A stretch of DNA of 64,000 nucleotides from Labia minor (taxonomy: Eukaryota; Arthropoda; Insecta; Dermaptera; Spongiphoridae), in contig OY720346.1 of the NCBI GenBank assembly GCA_963082975.1, positions 21,880,720 to 21,944,719 on the forward strand, written 5' to 3'. The stretch's first letter is position 1. Every line of letters starts with the position of its first letter. Positions 1-11,700 of this stretch are shown piece after piece. The notes below the pieces were generated by a model, which worked only from the letters and a program-made list of their open reading frames with translations, made no database searches and was not told where the DNA came from. The position numbers and the translations under genes were made by a program.

Positions 1-468
1 GAATATAAAGTGATGATAGTGACGAATGCATCCACTTGGTCGGTTAACAATTAGGATTAGTCTAAAAATATTCACTCTATGTATATACATAAAGACATTT
101 AATTAATGATGGTATAAAATATAATTTTTTTATAGTGTAAATAGATAATAACTAAGACACAGGTATTTATTTATCTCTAAATAAATAATTATATTCTGGT
201 TAGATTATAACACACTGATAATCAATATACAAATAAAAAGCATCCAACTTATAACACTTTAAAATTTCCCAAATTGATTTATAACATTGTAATTTTTGAT
301 CCTGAATATTTTTATCAGTATGAATAATGCAAATTCATAAATATACTAGGATGTGATATCATTATAGGGGAAAGAAATTGTATTGATTCAGAAGGACTTA
401 AAAAATATTTTTTCATTTATAATTATATATATAAGAATATAAGTAAGAATATCAATTAGAAAACAAAA

Positions 469-806
469 ATAAGTTGACCTGTGGCCAGGTCCGAACCGAC
501 CGACGGTTTGAAATAAATTAATTTCCAGCTACAGAAACAATTTCAAATAATTTTCATATATCTATTAATGTAATAAAAAACAGATATGGATACATAAATA
601 ATGAATATAAACATTTTTAATTTTATTTTATTTATAATATATATGCAAGACCAGGCTGTGACGTCATGAATGGCTGGATGACGTCATATAATTTTAAATC
701 AAGAAAAAACTAATAAATATGATTTTTCTCGAGGATAAAACCAATACAAAGTGCATGATTCGTGGTGATATATAAAAAAATCTCCTTTGGTGTGAAAATT
801 ATATAT
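469..806 (-). mobile_element. Family A Helentron-like repeat, 5'-truncated copy
   Basis: Read on the minus strand, this copy ends with the family A terminus: ATIR, hairpin GACCTGGCCACAGGTC, then AACTTATT. It contains two TGACGTCA sites. Homology stops near 806, so the 5' half, including the GTCC-rich segment, is missing. Confidence 0.8.
659..686. promoter_or_regulatory. Paired CRE-like TGACGTCA palindromes in family A
   Basis: TGACGTCA occurs at 659-666 and 679-686, with starts exactly 20 bases apart. The same pair recurs at 6061/6081 and 52648/52668, and at 23634/23654 with one change in the second site. TGACGTCA is the established CREB/ATF binding core; any function here is inference. Confidence 0.5.
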
Positions 807-1381
807 ATATACTTACTTATATTTTATTATTTTCAAAAATAATTAAATCATTTTGTTGTTAGTTGGAAGCCAAATACGAATTATTGTAAATATTTTATTA
901 AATCCATTTCAACACATCAAAGCATATATATACGAATATAATTAAATTATCATAACTATTATAAATAACTATAAAACGGGCGAAATATTCATTTATGTTT
1001 GATCAAATATTTTATTTTTGATATATGCACGCATATTTGGAAAATATATTTTTTTTTTTTTAATTTTAACATTCCTTCACTATTAAGTTATTTTATATAA
1101 TTATATTTATTTGATATGTGAAAAATGATTTAATTAAATAATTTAAATCATATAATTAAACATTCGATTTTTTTCTGGTATAAATTAAATAAATTTGTTG
1201 TAAAAGATGAATGCGATTTAAGGATACATAGCCATCCACCTTCTATCCACTCTCAATTTTACTTGTGAGTAGAACTTTTATTATATTTGATAAAAACTTA
1301 ACTTCTTATGTCAAAATACATTAAAGGAATGATAGAAAATATTAATAGATTTTTAATGATAAATAATTAGATACAAATATA

Positions 1382-1875
1382 CGAGGGTCATTCAACAAGT
1401 ACTTAGCCTCACCGTCCGATGGCGCTGCTAGCACAAAAGAGTTTTACCATCATGTAGTACATTCGTCTACTAGCCTACTGTCAAAGCTTCAGTCAATTCC
1501 CTTCACTAGTTTTGTTTTGACAGCCTTTGAAAGCGAGCGTGTCGATCAGTTGTACAAAAATGGCCAAATTGGTCGAATTGCTGCTTCATCCACCTTAATC
1601 TCCAGATTTGGCCCTCTATGATTACTTTTTGTTTCCAAACCTGAAAGTCACTCGCCGGGAATAAATTTGGGTCGAATTGTTCTTTTTCCATTTTTGTACA
1701 ACTGATCGACACGCTCGCTTCCAAAGGCTGTCAAAACAAAACTAGTGAAGGGAATTAACTGAAACTTTGATAGTCGGCTAGTAAAATAATGTACTACATG
1801 ATGGATGGTAAAACTCTTTTGTGAAAGCAGCGCCATCGGACGGTGAGGCTAAGTACTTGTTGAATGACCGTCTCG
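1382..1875 (-). mobile_element. Mariner-derived fold-back element with TA target sites
   Basis: The ends are inverted: CGAGGGTCATTCAACAAGTA at left and its near complement at right, each flanked by TA. The arms are about 180 bases long (1382-1563 and 1689-1875). Each contains the same 5' leader up to a start codon after TTGTACAAAA. On the minus strand that start (ATG at 1691) opens with MEKEQF, typical of a mariner transposase beginning, but the frame soon departs from the family. The element looks like a mariner whose right half was replaced by an inverted copy of its left half. It cannot encode a transposase. Confidence 0.75.
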
Positions 1876-1904
1876 TATAGTTGAGATAGATTATATAAAT
1901 TTAA

Positions 1905-1936
1905 ATATATATATATATAAAGAGAGAGAGAGAGAT
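1905..1936. repeat. (TA)n(GA)n microsatellite
   Basis: An alternating TA run is followed directly by GA repeats, just outside the right end of the mariner fold-back. Confidence 0.8.
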
Positions 1937-2847
1937 AATATAAAAAGATAAAAAAAAATATAGAAGAGTAGATGAAAATAGAAAAATCATTTTTTTTATT
2001 TATCAGTTGTAACTTGAAAGAACTATGTAATTATGCCAAATGTAATCTCGATTCTATTTAATTCTAATGAAAATAAAAATATAAATTAAAAATGAAATTG
2101 AAATAAAAATATGAACCAACATTGAACAAATATAGTATTAAAATATATAAATAGAAAGGGGGTTAGGGGAAAGGACACAGATTCCTGGATAAATGGGAAG
2201 AGCATATTATGTATCATGATAATAAATAATGGATGAGATTCATACTCGATTTTAAAATATCAGAAAGAATAATAATGATTTAAATTTTTTGAATTTTATT
2301 TAAATTAAACAATTCAAAAATTGTAAAAAAAATCGTGTAAATTTCAGATTTATGGTTTTATACATATAAATTAGAGCTTTGCAAACTTCTTTTCAATTCC
2401 TATACTTAGGATCATTCCTATTTAACATTTAGGTCACTAAAATAGCAATCATCCACCCGTCTGATTATTTTGTGTTTTCTTTTCTTTATAGTCTCTCTAA
2501 ACATCTATAATATTTTTATCTTATAAAAAAATTACATAGAAAATTTTTTTAAATACAATATCTATAAAGAAATTTTGATCAATTTTTTTAAAAAATGTTT
2601 ATAAAATTTTATATAAACGATAAACTTACTTTAAATAAATCGAAAATTCTCATGGTGACATATGGACACATAGATCATTTTACTTTTTATTTTAAAATGG
2701 ACTAATAAAATTTCTCTCGTTTCTATAAAAAAATCAGGTGAGTATAAATAAATTCTTTTATTTTCCGTTTTGTCTTCTTTATTTATGTTTGTTTAGTTAT
2801 TTATTTCGCCTCTCTATTTCTTTTGTTTTTTATCTTTCTTTCTGTAG
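1937..2847. other. AT-rich intron with no recognised feature
   Basis: Low-complexity AT-rich sequence upstream of the first dioxygenase exon. Apart from the polypyrimidine tract near 2750-2847 I see no conserved coding or repeat signature. Confidence 0.5.
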
Positions 2848-3050
2848 ATTGCTGAAGAAGAAGTAACAATTAATTGGTCGGACAGCCATTCGAGCCGTTT
2901 TCCACTGGCTTGGCTGACAGAACGCGATTTCTCTGCAACATCTCAACGCGAGTATCTCTCCACCTGTTACAAACAGCAGATGCAGCCTTGGAATTCCGAA
3001 TCTTTTGATAAGATTCTCAAGCGATTCGATTTCGTGTCGATCCTTCAAAG
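2848..3050 (+). CDS. BBOX1: Gamma-butyrobetaine dioxygenase-like gene, internal exon (N-terminal domain)
   Basis: This exon encodes 67 codons plus two bases of a protein of the gamma-butyrobetaine / trimethyllysine dioxygenase family, Fe(II)- and 2-oxoglutarate-dependent enzymes of carnitine synthesis. The reading frame gives VTINWSDSHSSRFPLAWL followed by an acidic/aromatic stretch with MQPWNSE. This matches the family's N-terminal domain pattern W-x-D-x-H-x-S-x-[YF]-x(3)-WL and then W[GN]SE. A strong polypyrimidine tract ends in TCTGTAG just before 2848, and CAAAG|GTACGC is a good donor at 3050/3051. The exon ends in phase 2, and the exon at 38127 begins with the single base needed, giving a serine codon. 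The zinc-binding cysteine exon expected upstream is not in the window. The N-terminal part looks nearer to BBOX1 and the next exon nearer to TMLHE, so paralogue assignment is tentative. Confidence 0.82.
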
Positions 3051-3299
3051 GTACGCGTATTACACTTCTATCGCGATAGAACACCACCACTCTCTCTCCC
3101 TCTCTCCCGTTCTAATGGAGAAATTATATTGCATTGAAAAAAACCACATGGTTTCACTTTATTTTATAACGTTTTTCTTAACTTCACTTGGCGTCTGTCT
3201 CTCTGTCTGTTCGCTCTTTTACCAAATTGAAATCGATTTTTCATCGACTTTTTTTGAGATAAACTTTTGAAAATTTTTATAGATATTTCAATCGATCCC

Positions 3300-4466
3300 T
3301 AAAAGGTATAGAAGAATTATAATTGAATTATAATTAATTAATTGTAATTAATTAGCGATTCATTTCTTTTAGTAACTAACTCCTTTTGTATTGCTCCGAT
3401 TAATTTTTTTTCAACGGATTCTAAAACATAAATATTGATTTCAGGATAGATTTTCATTTTGAACGTATTTAAAAAGATTAATTTCTTAGCTCTTAAACTA
3501 TCAAAATAATAAAAAAATTTGTCAGTTTATGTGTTTAATAAAATTTTTATTATTACTAAAATTGGACTTGATTTTTCATATAAATAAATAAAACTAAATG
3601 AGCCCAACGTTTTTAGTTGAATATGAAGCAATTCATCCATAAACTTTGTCAGGCTTATAGAAAAATTATTTTATTCTTTTTAGTCCATTGGAAAAACGTT
3701 ATTTTATAAATTTTTTTTATATTTTTATTATTACCCATTCAACTTTATATAAAAAAAAAATAAAAAACAAAAATACATTTAAGAAAAAAAAATATAGAAT
3801 TTGTATTATGAAAAATTGCTGATCTCTATGCAAACACAAATATAGTTAGAATTAACAAAAGAAAAGGTAATAATAACATTTGCCTCGAATTGGAAAAAAA
3901 GATTATATAAATTTTAAGAGTAAATCGTCATTAGTTAAACATTAGTTAAACAAAAATAATTTAAGACTTATATTATTATTATTATTATTATCAAAGTATT
4001 AAAGGCCATTATGGCTACATTTAGAATGTATCTACTTTTCAATATTATATTTAAATATTAATTGAATAATAAATAAATAAAACAGGTAAATATCAATAAA
4101 TTGTGAAAATATCGGAGTAGCTGTAAAGTGGCCACCTTAATTAAAATATTTAAATAAATTAATTAAATTGAATATCAATCAACAGCCAATAAACTTCACT
4201 GATGCCAGAATTAATAATTTTATAAAATTAATATATATACCTAAAACTAACCGGGTTGACTGAATAATAACTAAAAAAAGTGACTAATCGGATTTTCTAA
4301 AATAATTAAACCCAATTTGTTATTCAATTTATTGTTTAATTCACATGTAACCGTAATAATCAAATTTTATAATTATTTTCACTGAATTACCTTTCTTTCA
4401 CTTATATACCATTCTCCGAAAGTCAAAATTATAAAAATTATTTTATAGTTTATATAATGTATTTAT
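3300..4466. other. AT-rich intron; (TTA)n run at 3969-3992
   Basis: This stretch is AT-rich with no gene. The TTATTATTATC-type run followed by a GGCC-containing segment near 3969-4015 resembles the 3' tail side of the LINE copy at 19678. The match is too short to assign. Confidence 0.4.
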
Positions 4467-4720
4467 AATGAATAGGAGAAAACATCGTGACTTCACTGGT
4501 AGGCAAAAAATCGGCATGGTTATCAATTGTGTAAACTGATTTGTTTCTAGAAAAAATTTCGGTTTTTTAAATTTCAAAGCATCTTCATTAAACTGTTGTT
4601 TAATTGGATGATAAGAATTTTAAAATAAGTCCCTAATATTGAAAAAAATTCATTGTTTTTTTTATCTCAGCAACATTGCATATCAACTACCAACCTACCA
4701 TTTTACTTTCTAAAATAGTG
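4467..4720 (+). repeat. Family C interspersed repeat, uninterrupted copy
   Basis: The segment beginning GAGAAAACATCGTGAC and containing CACTGGTAGGCAA, GCATGGTTATCAATTGTGTA and TTTAATTGGAT matches 47750-47810 plus 48635-48790. There the same repeat is split by a transposon. Its class is unknown. Confidence 0.65.
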
Positions 4721-5858
4721 GATGTATGTAAATATAAACAGTGTGCTTTCTTCTATACAATATCTTATGAAAGTAATTAAAAAAATGAAAATAAATTAAT
4801 AAACAAAAAACTAAATAAATAATTCAATAGTTAATATTGGATTTTTATTAATAACAGTGTTCTGTAGTCATTTGACAATATATGATATGTCTTAATATGT
4901 GCAAAAATATGCAGGTCAGGAAATTAAGATCAATCCAAATACGAGAGTAGAAATGATGTTTAGTTCCTTTATTATTTTAATGAAATTTTGACCTTTTATA
5001 CAGTCTCTTAGGATCTACATACATTTATTTCAAAATATAATTATATTCAAATGTTTATTAAACACCAAACAACTCTTTTAAATGCCATTGCAAAAACATT
5101 CATTAAAATATTTGTTTTATATAAAATTTTTTTTTTTTGTAAATCTAGTCATACATAGATTAATTTAATATATTCATTTTATATTATATATTATTTATAT
5201 TTTATTTTGAACTTTTTTTTTAAGAAATAAAAGAAACAAAAAATATAAAATTTTGACAGTTTTTTTTTTTTTTTTTGAATATGATTACGTGAGAATGTAG
5301 ATTTGAAATCCTATTTACAGAGATGTAAATTAAATTTTATTTGTTTAACATATTCATAATAATCATTAGCTTTTCAAAGTTTGTTGTTTACTGAATACAC
5401 AAGTGAATAATAATTAGTTTTTTTCAATGATATGAAAAAAAATGTATTATATTTATTCTATTTAAATTAATTAAATAAATGTGATTGAGAGTATTATACA
5501 TTTATTTTTAAATTTTTGTCTAATAATGTTCCTTCTTGGGTTACAATAAACAACATCTTTATTTTCATAATTAATGAAATCTCTAAAGAAATTATTTACC
5601 ATTGAAAAATAATAATATTCTAATAATAAAGCAAATAAAAAATAAAGTTTTAGAAAAGGAGCAACTTAACCACCTATTCGACCCATAAGTAAATATCTTA
5701 TCAAATTACACTTCTTATTTATTATTTACAAGAAAAAAATATAATTTAATAAAATATGTGCTTATAGATATACAATTAAATAAATAATTAATAAATAAGA
5801 TTCTTATAAGAAAAATTTCATTTATCTTTAATTAACAATAATTTGAAATCTATATATC
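4721..5858. other. AT-rich intron, nothing recognised
   Basis: Long A and T runs, no coding signature, and no repeat shared with the rest of the window that I could identify. Confidence 0.5.
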
Positions 5859-6045
5859 TTTCTATATAAAAGAGAATGTCTGTTTGTCTGTTCATTTGTT
5901 TGTTATACGATTCCATACTTCTGCGCGGATTGAGATGAAAGTTGGTGCACTTCATGCTCCCTAAGCCCGTAGTGCTACTTTTGAATGCGGTCAAATGTGT
6001 GTAAATTTCTTATTACTGAACTCTCAATTCCAAGCATGTTTTTAT
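5859..6045 (+). mobile_element. Helitron 5'-end fragment
   Basis: After a flanking A the sequence starts TCTATATATC and continues TATATAAAAGAGAATG with GTTTGTCTGTTC repeats. It then gives a moderately GC stretch with GCGCGGATTGAGATGAAAGT. This is the usual form of a Helitron 5' end. No CTAG-type 3' end follows; the sequence passes into a family A copy near 6045. Confidence 0.55.
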
Positions 6046-6487
6046 ATTATAATATGGCTGTGACGTCATGAAGGGCTGGGTGACGTCAAATAATTTAAAA
6101 TTAAGAAAAAACTAATGAAGATGATTTTTCCCGAGGATAAAACCAATACAAAGTGTATGAAATCTACTCATGTGAAATTTTGTGTGTGAATATAACCCTT
6201 TCCTTCCTATCGTCGATCGCTAATACTACCACTTCCGGTTTCCGGATATACACCAAAAGTTTATCAATTCATCATACTGATGCATGAAGTAAATATACCA
6301 AATTTCATCAAAATCCGTTGAGCCGTACAAGCTGTACGCATCTATACGGACGACCGGACGGACAGACATGCTAAAAATACTTTATTCTGTTAAGAAAATG
6401 CATGATTCGTGGAGATATGTAAAAATCTCAACATGTGAAATTTGGTGTGAAAACAATACCTCCCTTACTATCGTCGGTCGTTAAAAA
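6046..6487 (-). mobile_element. Family A Helentron-like repeat, 3'-truncated copy
   Basis: On the minus strand the copy starts with the 5' ATIR (here AACGACCGACGATAG) at 6487. It passes the CGGAAACCGGAAGTGGTAG block and carries paired TGACGTCA sites at 6061 and 6081. The ATIR/hairpin 3' end is missing where the Helitron fragment adjoins. Confidence 0.75.
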
Positions 6488-7750
6488 AGCCATTGTAACA
6501 TTATGTTTTTATTAATTTTTGATTCATAAAGAATTTTTTATAAAGAAATAAATGTATGATAAAATAATTAAAGATACTAAGGTTTACTTTTCTACTTAAT
6601 AAAAATTTTAAGGCAATATTTCGCCATACCGAGGCACGGATATTTCAATAGTAAAATATAAATGAATACATTGAAGGACATAAATATATATATTTTGAAA
6701 AGATATATAAATACAGTAAGCGTAACTATATAGAGTCCTCAAGCTATTTCCATATTTTGCCATAGAAGAAACGGAAGCTTGTGGTTTAGAGACTCCAATA
6801 TCGACGTCAAGAAACAATTAATTTTCATATTTCATAGCAACATTCAGTGAGCCTCTTAGAAGAAATCATAATTCCGGAATTTTCGCTCTTCTTTTCAAAA
6901 TCTGTCGAATCATACTAAACAGAATCTTCAGATGATACATTTGCAAATGACTCAGAATCAGATGACTCAAACGATTGAACTATTAATAAACGTTTCAAGT
7001 GATTAATAAAAATAGATAGAGTATTTATATTTTTAAAAATGACATTTCCCGGGAAATTATAAAAAATTCTAAATTTGAGGTGGAAATTGTAAAAGTTTTA
7101 CGTTAAAGTTAAATAAATGTTGTTTTTGCCAAAAAATAAAATAAATTTAATTCAAAAATAAAAAAAAAAAATTCAGAAAGATATATATAATCATCAAAAT
7201 ATAATATAAACATAATTATTTTCTTTTACTTGTTTAGAAAATAACATTTTAGAAACGAGAGAGACAATCAAGGGAAATGTTATCCTTCATATTGGAGGAG
7301 TAACGATTTGTTTTTTATCTTTCTTTGTGGTTTTTTTTTTGCATTATTTTCGATTTTTTTTTTTTTTGCATTTTTTTTTTTTTTGTTTTTCTTATTTTGG
7401 TTTTTCTATACTGTACCTATATATCTAAAAAGATGGAAAACTGAAACTCTGAGTCAGTGATTATGTGTGCCCTCAATTAAAGACATTTATGATCTTTTAT
7501 TAATGAGTGTTAGTTATTATGTAAATATGTATTGCTTTTTTTTTGTTTTTGTTTGCTTTTTGGATGTTTTTGCTATTTTTTTTGTCACCACCCAAAAATG
7601 TGGACTGAAATAACATACAGAATGATTGTATATATATTTCTTGAATAAATAAATGATAATATTTATTTATTTATTAAAAAATATAATTATGTCTTTACCT
7701 TACTCGCTCTCAACGACACCTTATTTATATTAATTTAAGTTAAGGGGCAG
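6488..7750. other. AT-rich intron with long T runs
   Basis: Contains poly-T tracts around 7320-7390 and a simple GTTTTT-rich zone near 7520-7590. No gene or shared repeat was recognised. Confidence 0.45.
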
Positions 7751-7769
7751 GTGATGGAGAGGGGTTAAT

Positions 7770-8090
7770 TTAAAGGGTGTAAGGAAAATTACTCTCTTTC
7801 GAAATGGTCAAGTGCAATAGTGTATTTTATTATTGTTACCTATTCAAGAACTATTTTATATAGAACCCTTACCAAGGTGTCAGGTATGGTAATTAAAACA
7901 GACCCAAACTTATGAAATCGAATTTTAAGTCTAAAAGTTGATTGACAGTTATAACTTATGCCAATTTCTATTAGACATATAACTATATAATATATACAAA
8001 AAAAAGTTAAATACAACTGGAAATAAAAATTGAAGGATTTTCCCGGGAATTGCCGGGAATAACCCTCTAGTTGACACTGAAAACCTGTTT
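7770..8090. repeat. Family D repeat (GGGTTATTCCCGG terminal motif), copy 1
   Basis: This is over 80% identical by eye to 30880-31110, sharing blocks such as AAATGGTCAAGT, AATAGTGTATTTTATT, CCTTACCAAGG and AAGTCTAAAAGTTGATTGAC. It ends at about 8085 with CCCGGGAATTGCCGGGAATA, the same terminal motif as the copy inside the hAT at 30793-32488. The left end is unclear. It is probably a short DNA transposon. Confidence 0.6.
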
Positions 8091-8585
8091 TACGCAAAAA
8101 TTCGAAAAATGACGGTGCCCCATGCTTTTTTTTGCCACACCTTATAATTTATATTCAATAAAAGTTAAATTGTACTTTAAATTCTCAGGGTATGAATTGA
8201 AAATTGTTACAAAGACCGGATGAAATAACATCCATGTGCCGGATTCGGCCAACGTTCTCTAATCCTACTTTACATATTAACTGGAAAGTAAGAACTTACT
8301 TTCATCAATAAAATTTTAAATGAAAATATATATTTTTATGATTTATTTTAAACCCCAAAAAATATAAATTTTCAAGCTCAGAGACAGGAAAAATTTGAAA
8401 ATATTTAGTAGTGATCGAAAATTTTTAAATCATAATATTCTATCAGAAAAAAAGTTACGATTTTTCAAAGATCCGATTGTAATATCGATTCTCATCTTTT
8501 GATCTGATTATAACTAGAGAACCATAAATTATTATAAGACCTGAAAATTAATGAGGTTTAATAGAAAATAAACATGAAATGTTAT

Positions 8586-8877
8586 ATTTATAAGGGAATT
8601 TTGTAAATAAAACCACATATTGATATTTTATTGTATGGTAAATTTATTCAAAAAACACAAAAAATACAGAACGTTTCGATTGCTACTTCTGCACTTCTGC
8701 AATCGTTATTGGCTTGATAATGCTTGATATGGTAAATGTATTCAAAAAACCAATAACGATTGCAGAAGTGCAGAAGTAGCAATCGAAACGTTGTGTATTT
8801 TTTGTGTTTTTTGAATAAATTTATCATACACAATAAATACCAATATGTGGTTTTATTTACAAAATTCCCTTATAAAT
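8586..8877. repeat. Long palindromic fold-back element
   Basis: Arms at 8586-8712 and 8750-8877 are near-perfect inverted repeats around a 37-base spacer. Shared blocks include AAGGGAATTTTGTAAATAAA and GAACGTTTCGATTGCTACTT-like sequence. The spacer repeats part of an arm (ATGGTAAATGTATTCAAAAA), suggesting it formed by a copy-and-switch event. No ORF of note. Confidence 0.8.
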
Positions 8878-9653
8878 AAAAACAACCACCAAAGCTTTAA
8901 CAATTTAATATCTACAAATTAAATGTTTTAATTTATTTATTTAAAAATACACTCTTGGATTAAATATTCAAACAAGTAATTGTCACAAAGAGACTAAGAA
9001 AACGTATTCATCTCGTAAGAGAATATTAGTTTCCTCATAGAGAGAGAAAATATAAACAGTACCATTGTTTGGCGCAATGCTATTTCGAGTATATACATAT
9101 AGCGTTAAAATATGTGAATATTATTCAATAATTTGTGGCTTTGAAATTTATTTCTGGGCACGAAAAATAAATTGATAGGAAATCGAAGTATCGCCGAGGT
9201 TATAAAATATTTCAATTAGAATCTCTACCAACATTTCACTCCTCTTCTCTCCCCCTCTTCTCCTCCCTTCTCTCATCCATGCTCTCCTACCATTTGCCCC
9301 ACTAAAATCCATTATCAAACGATAAACATGTAATTTTAATAGGTAAATGGTCAATTAATTTCGTGGGTGGTTGTAATTTATTTAATAATGCAAGTGTTAA
9401 TAGAATCATACGAGCGAATTTCAGTGCTTCGCGACGAACACCAATTTAATAAGATTATACCTGAGGTTGTAATTCAAATAAGTGATTTTTTTTCTCTTAA
9501 TTCTTCAAAGATAAAAAAAAAATTGGAAATTGAATTGACATTAAATTAAATTGGTCTTTCCATATATTTTGCTTCATGATTCTCTTCAACTATCAACTAG
9601 TTTAGTTAACTAAACCAATCCGCTAAAAGCTTGTTCTCTTGTTATACATTTAA

Positions 9654-9811
9654 GGCGTTAGCACACTAGCCAGAGTGTAGAAGCCAATCCGATATATGAT
9701 AACAACTTTAGAAAGCGGCTAAGTTTGTGATAACTGGCTACTTAATATTGGGGCTGCCGCAGCTAAATACGAGTAGGTTGGACTGAGGCTTCCTAGTGTG
9801 CACAAACCCCC
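9654..9811. mobile_element. Short MITE, PIF/Harbinger-like, TAA target sites
   Basis: The 158-base element has ends GGCGTTAGCACACTAGCCAG and, on the other strand, GGGGGTTTGTGCACACTAGG. It is flanked by TAA on both sides (9651-9653, 9812-9814). The 3-bp TWA-type duplication and G-rich ends fit Harbinger MITEs. It has no coding capacity. Confidence 0.6.
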
Positions 9812-9814
9812 TAA

Positions 9815-11079
9815 TTTAATTAATTTTTCATTAATATATTTGTATAGATAATTATAGGTTTTTAATTTTTTTCTTAAATACAAAATAAAGAAAAAAATTT
9901 AAAAAAAGAATCAATTAATTTTAAAAGATATGACAGATATCATAAATATAATAACCTAAATATATCGGATGGAATCGGGAGTCATATAGTTGTTAACTTT
10001 GTCATTCATCATACAGTTTTAGTTTTCAATATGTGTTATGTTATTAAAGGAAAGGGTTTGATTGTTTTGATAACACAAGTTTACTAATTTTGGGCTAATA
10101 AAATGCTATTTAATTGAATTTTTGCTTTTATTTAAAATCAACTAAAGCTTATTGTGATTATGCTCCATTAATATCAACATATGAAGAACGGATAGGTTTT
10201 TATAAAAAAAAGTTTATTTTGACACATAATCATTAAAAAAAGAATAATTATAAGACTTTTAATATTATAAGAGAACATGTGATTAAAATTCCATTCGCTA
10301 TCTTCAACGAACTTGTGTAAAATTCAGTGCTCATTGTTTTACAACTATTTATTAGAATAAAAATATCTCAATTATCTTCGTCGCGCAGTGATTCTTGCTT
10401 AATGCGCATGTAAAAAATAATATTACTCAACCTGGAAGTTTAGATGACTTTTTAATCTATTCAAAGATTCAAGTCATTAATAGCAGGTAGAGTGTTTATG
10501 AACTGTTCAGTGAGGTATTTACTAACATTAAAAGATAATATAAATATGACTCGTTAAATAAAACATTATATCTAAATATATATAAGTATAATATAGTTAT
10601 ATATATAACCTTATATTTAATTATACGCATGTATATGCATATAGTAGGTTAGGTGGGCTATCATATTTTTATCCTATATAAAATTTACATTCGTGGAATC
10701 GTGGAAATATTTAGGAAAACTTTATTGTATAAAAAAAAACCTTTTAATAATATAAATTTTTCAAAAAACCACAATTTTTAGTGTAAATAAAACATAACTT
10801 TTGCATGAAATTCATTTTCTAAACTTTTAAATAAATTTGAATAAAATAAAAAAAAATTCTATCAAACAAGTGACTTTGTTATTATATCAGTAGATCGAAT
10901 ATTGGGGAATATCAACTTTTTAATTTATTTTTTTTAAGGTTAAATCTTATTATTTTTCTTTCTCAAATGGTATAATTATTAACAAACTTTAAAAAAGAGG
11001 GAAAATTATATTGATAACAGTGATGTATTGGTAAAATAAGAAGTAAGGGAACGCATAGTGGGAGCAAAAAAGTCCTATT
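9815..11079. other. AT-rich intron, nothing recognised
   Basis: No gene, exon or shared repeat was seen apart from simple TATATA tracts near 10570-10650. Confidence 0.5.
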
Positions 11080-11700
11080 TGTATGTTACTTGTATAGGTA
11101 AAATGTCACTTCCGGTAGTCAGATCATGATGAAATTTGGTATCTGAATTTTTTTTCATATTTTTAAATCTCTATACAAAATATGAAGCAAATATCTCGAA
11201 GCAAACTGGTACTTTACTTGAAAGGTAAACGCAACCAGTGTAGGTAAAGTACTACTTCCGGTTAACCGATTTTGACGAAATTTTAAAAGAAATCTACAAA
11301 CTGTGAATAATATCGGTGTACCAAATTTCGAAGTCCTAGCTTGATTAGTTTCTGACAAAATCATTGAATTCGTTTGAATTCGTTAAAATCGCATTGATAT
11401 TCGATTATAACAACTCAAGCTTGACCGATTTCTTAAATTTCTTAATTTTTTGTTAACCTACATATAACACACGACCTGTATGCCAAATTTCATAGCGCTA
11501 GGACAATTGGAAATACCTTAAGAATTTTGTTGACCAATCAGTGAATCAGTGCCAAAATAAGCTATTTTCACAGGGTCATATTTCAGGATCTACTGAAGCT
11601 ATAACTATGAAATTTGGTATACTGCTTTAGTTCTAGTATATGACTACGTAGATAAAATTTTATCTCTGTACTTGCAATAGGCAACATTTTTCTACTACAC
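11080..11700. repeat. Decayed repeat with recurring AAATTTGGTAT motifs
   Basis: Motifs such as CACTTCCGGT, TGATGAAATTTGGTATC, TTTTGACGAAATTTT and TGCCAAATTTCATAGC recur here. The same wording appears in the central parts of families A and B. It is probably an old member of a related family; boundaries were not found. Confidence 0.45.

Noticed and set aside
2830-3090. 86-codon minus-strand open frame over the first dioxygenase exon
   Set aside because: It is the antisense shadow of a conserved + strand exon with good splice sites; the minus peptide has no known motif.
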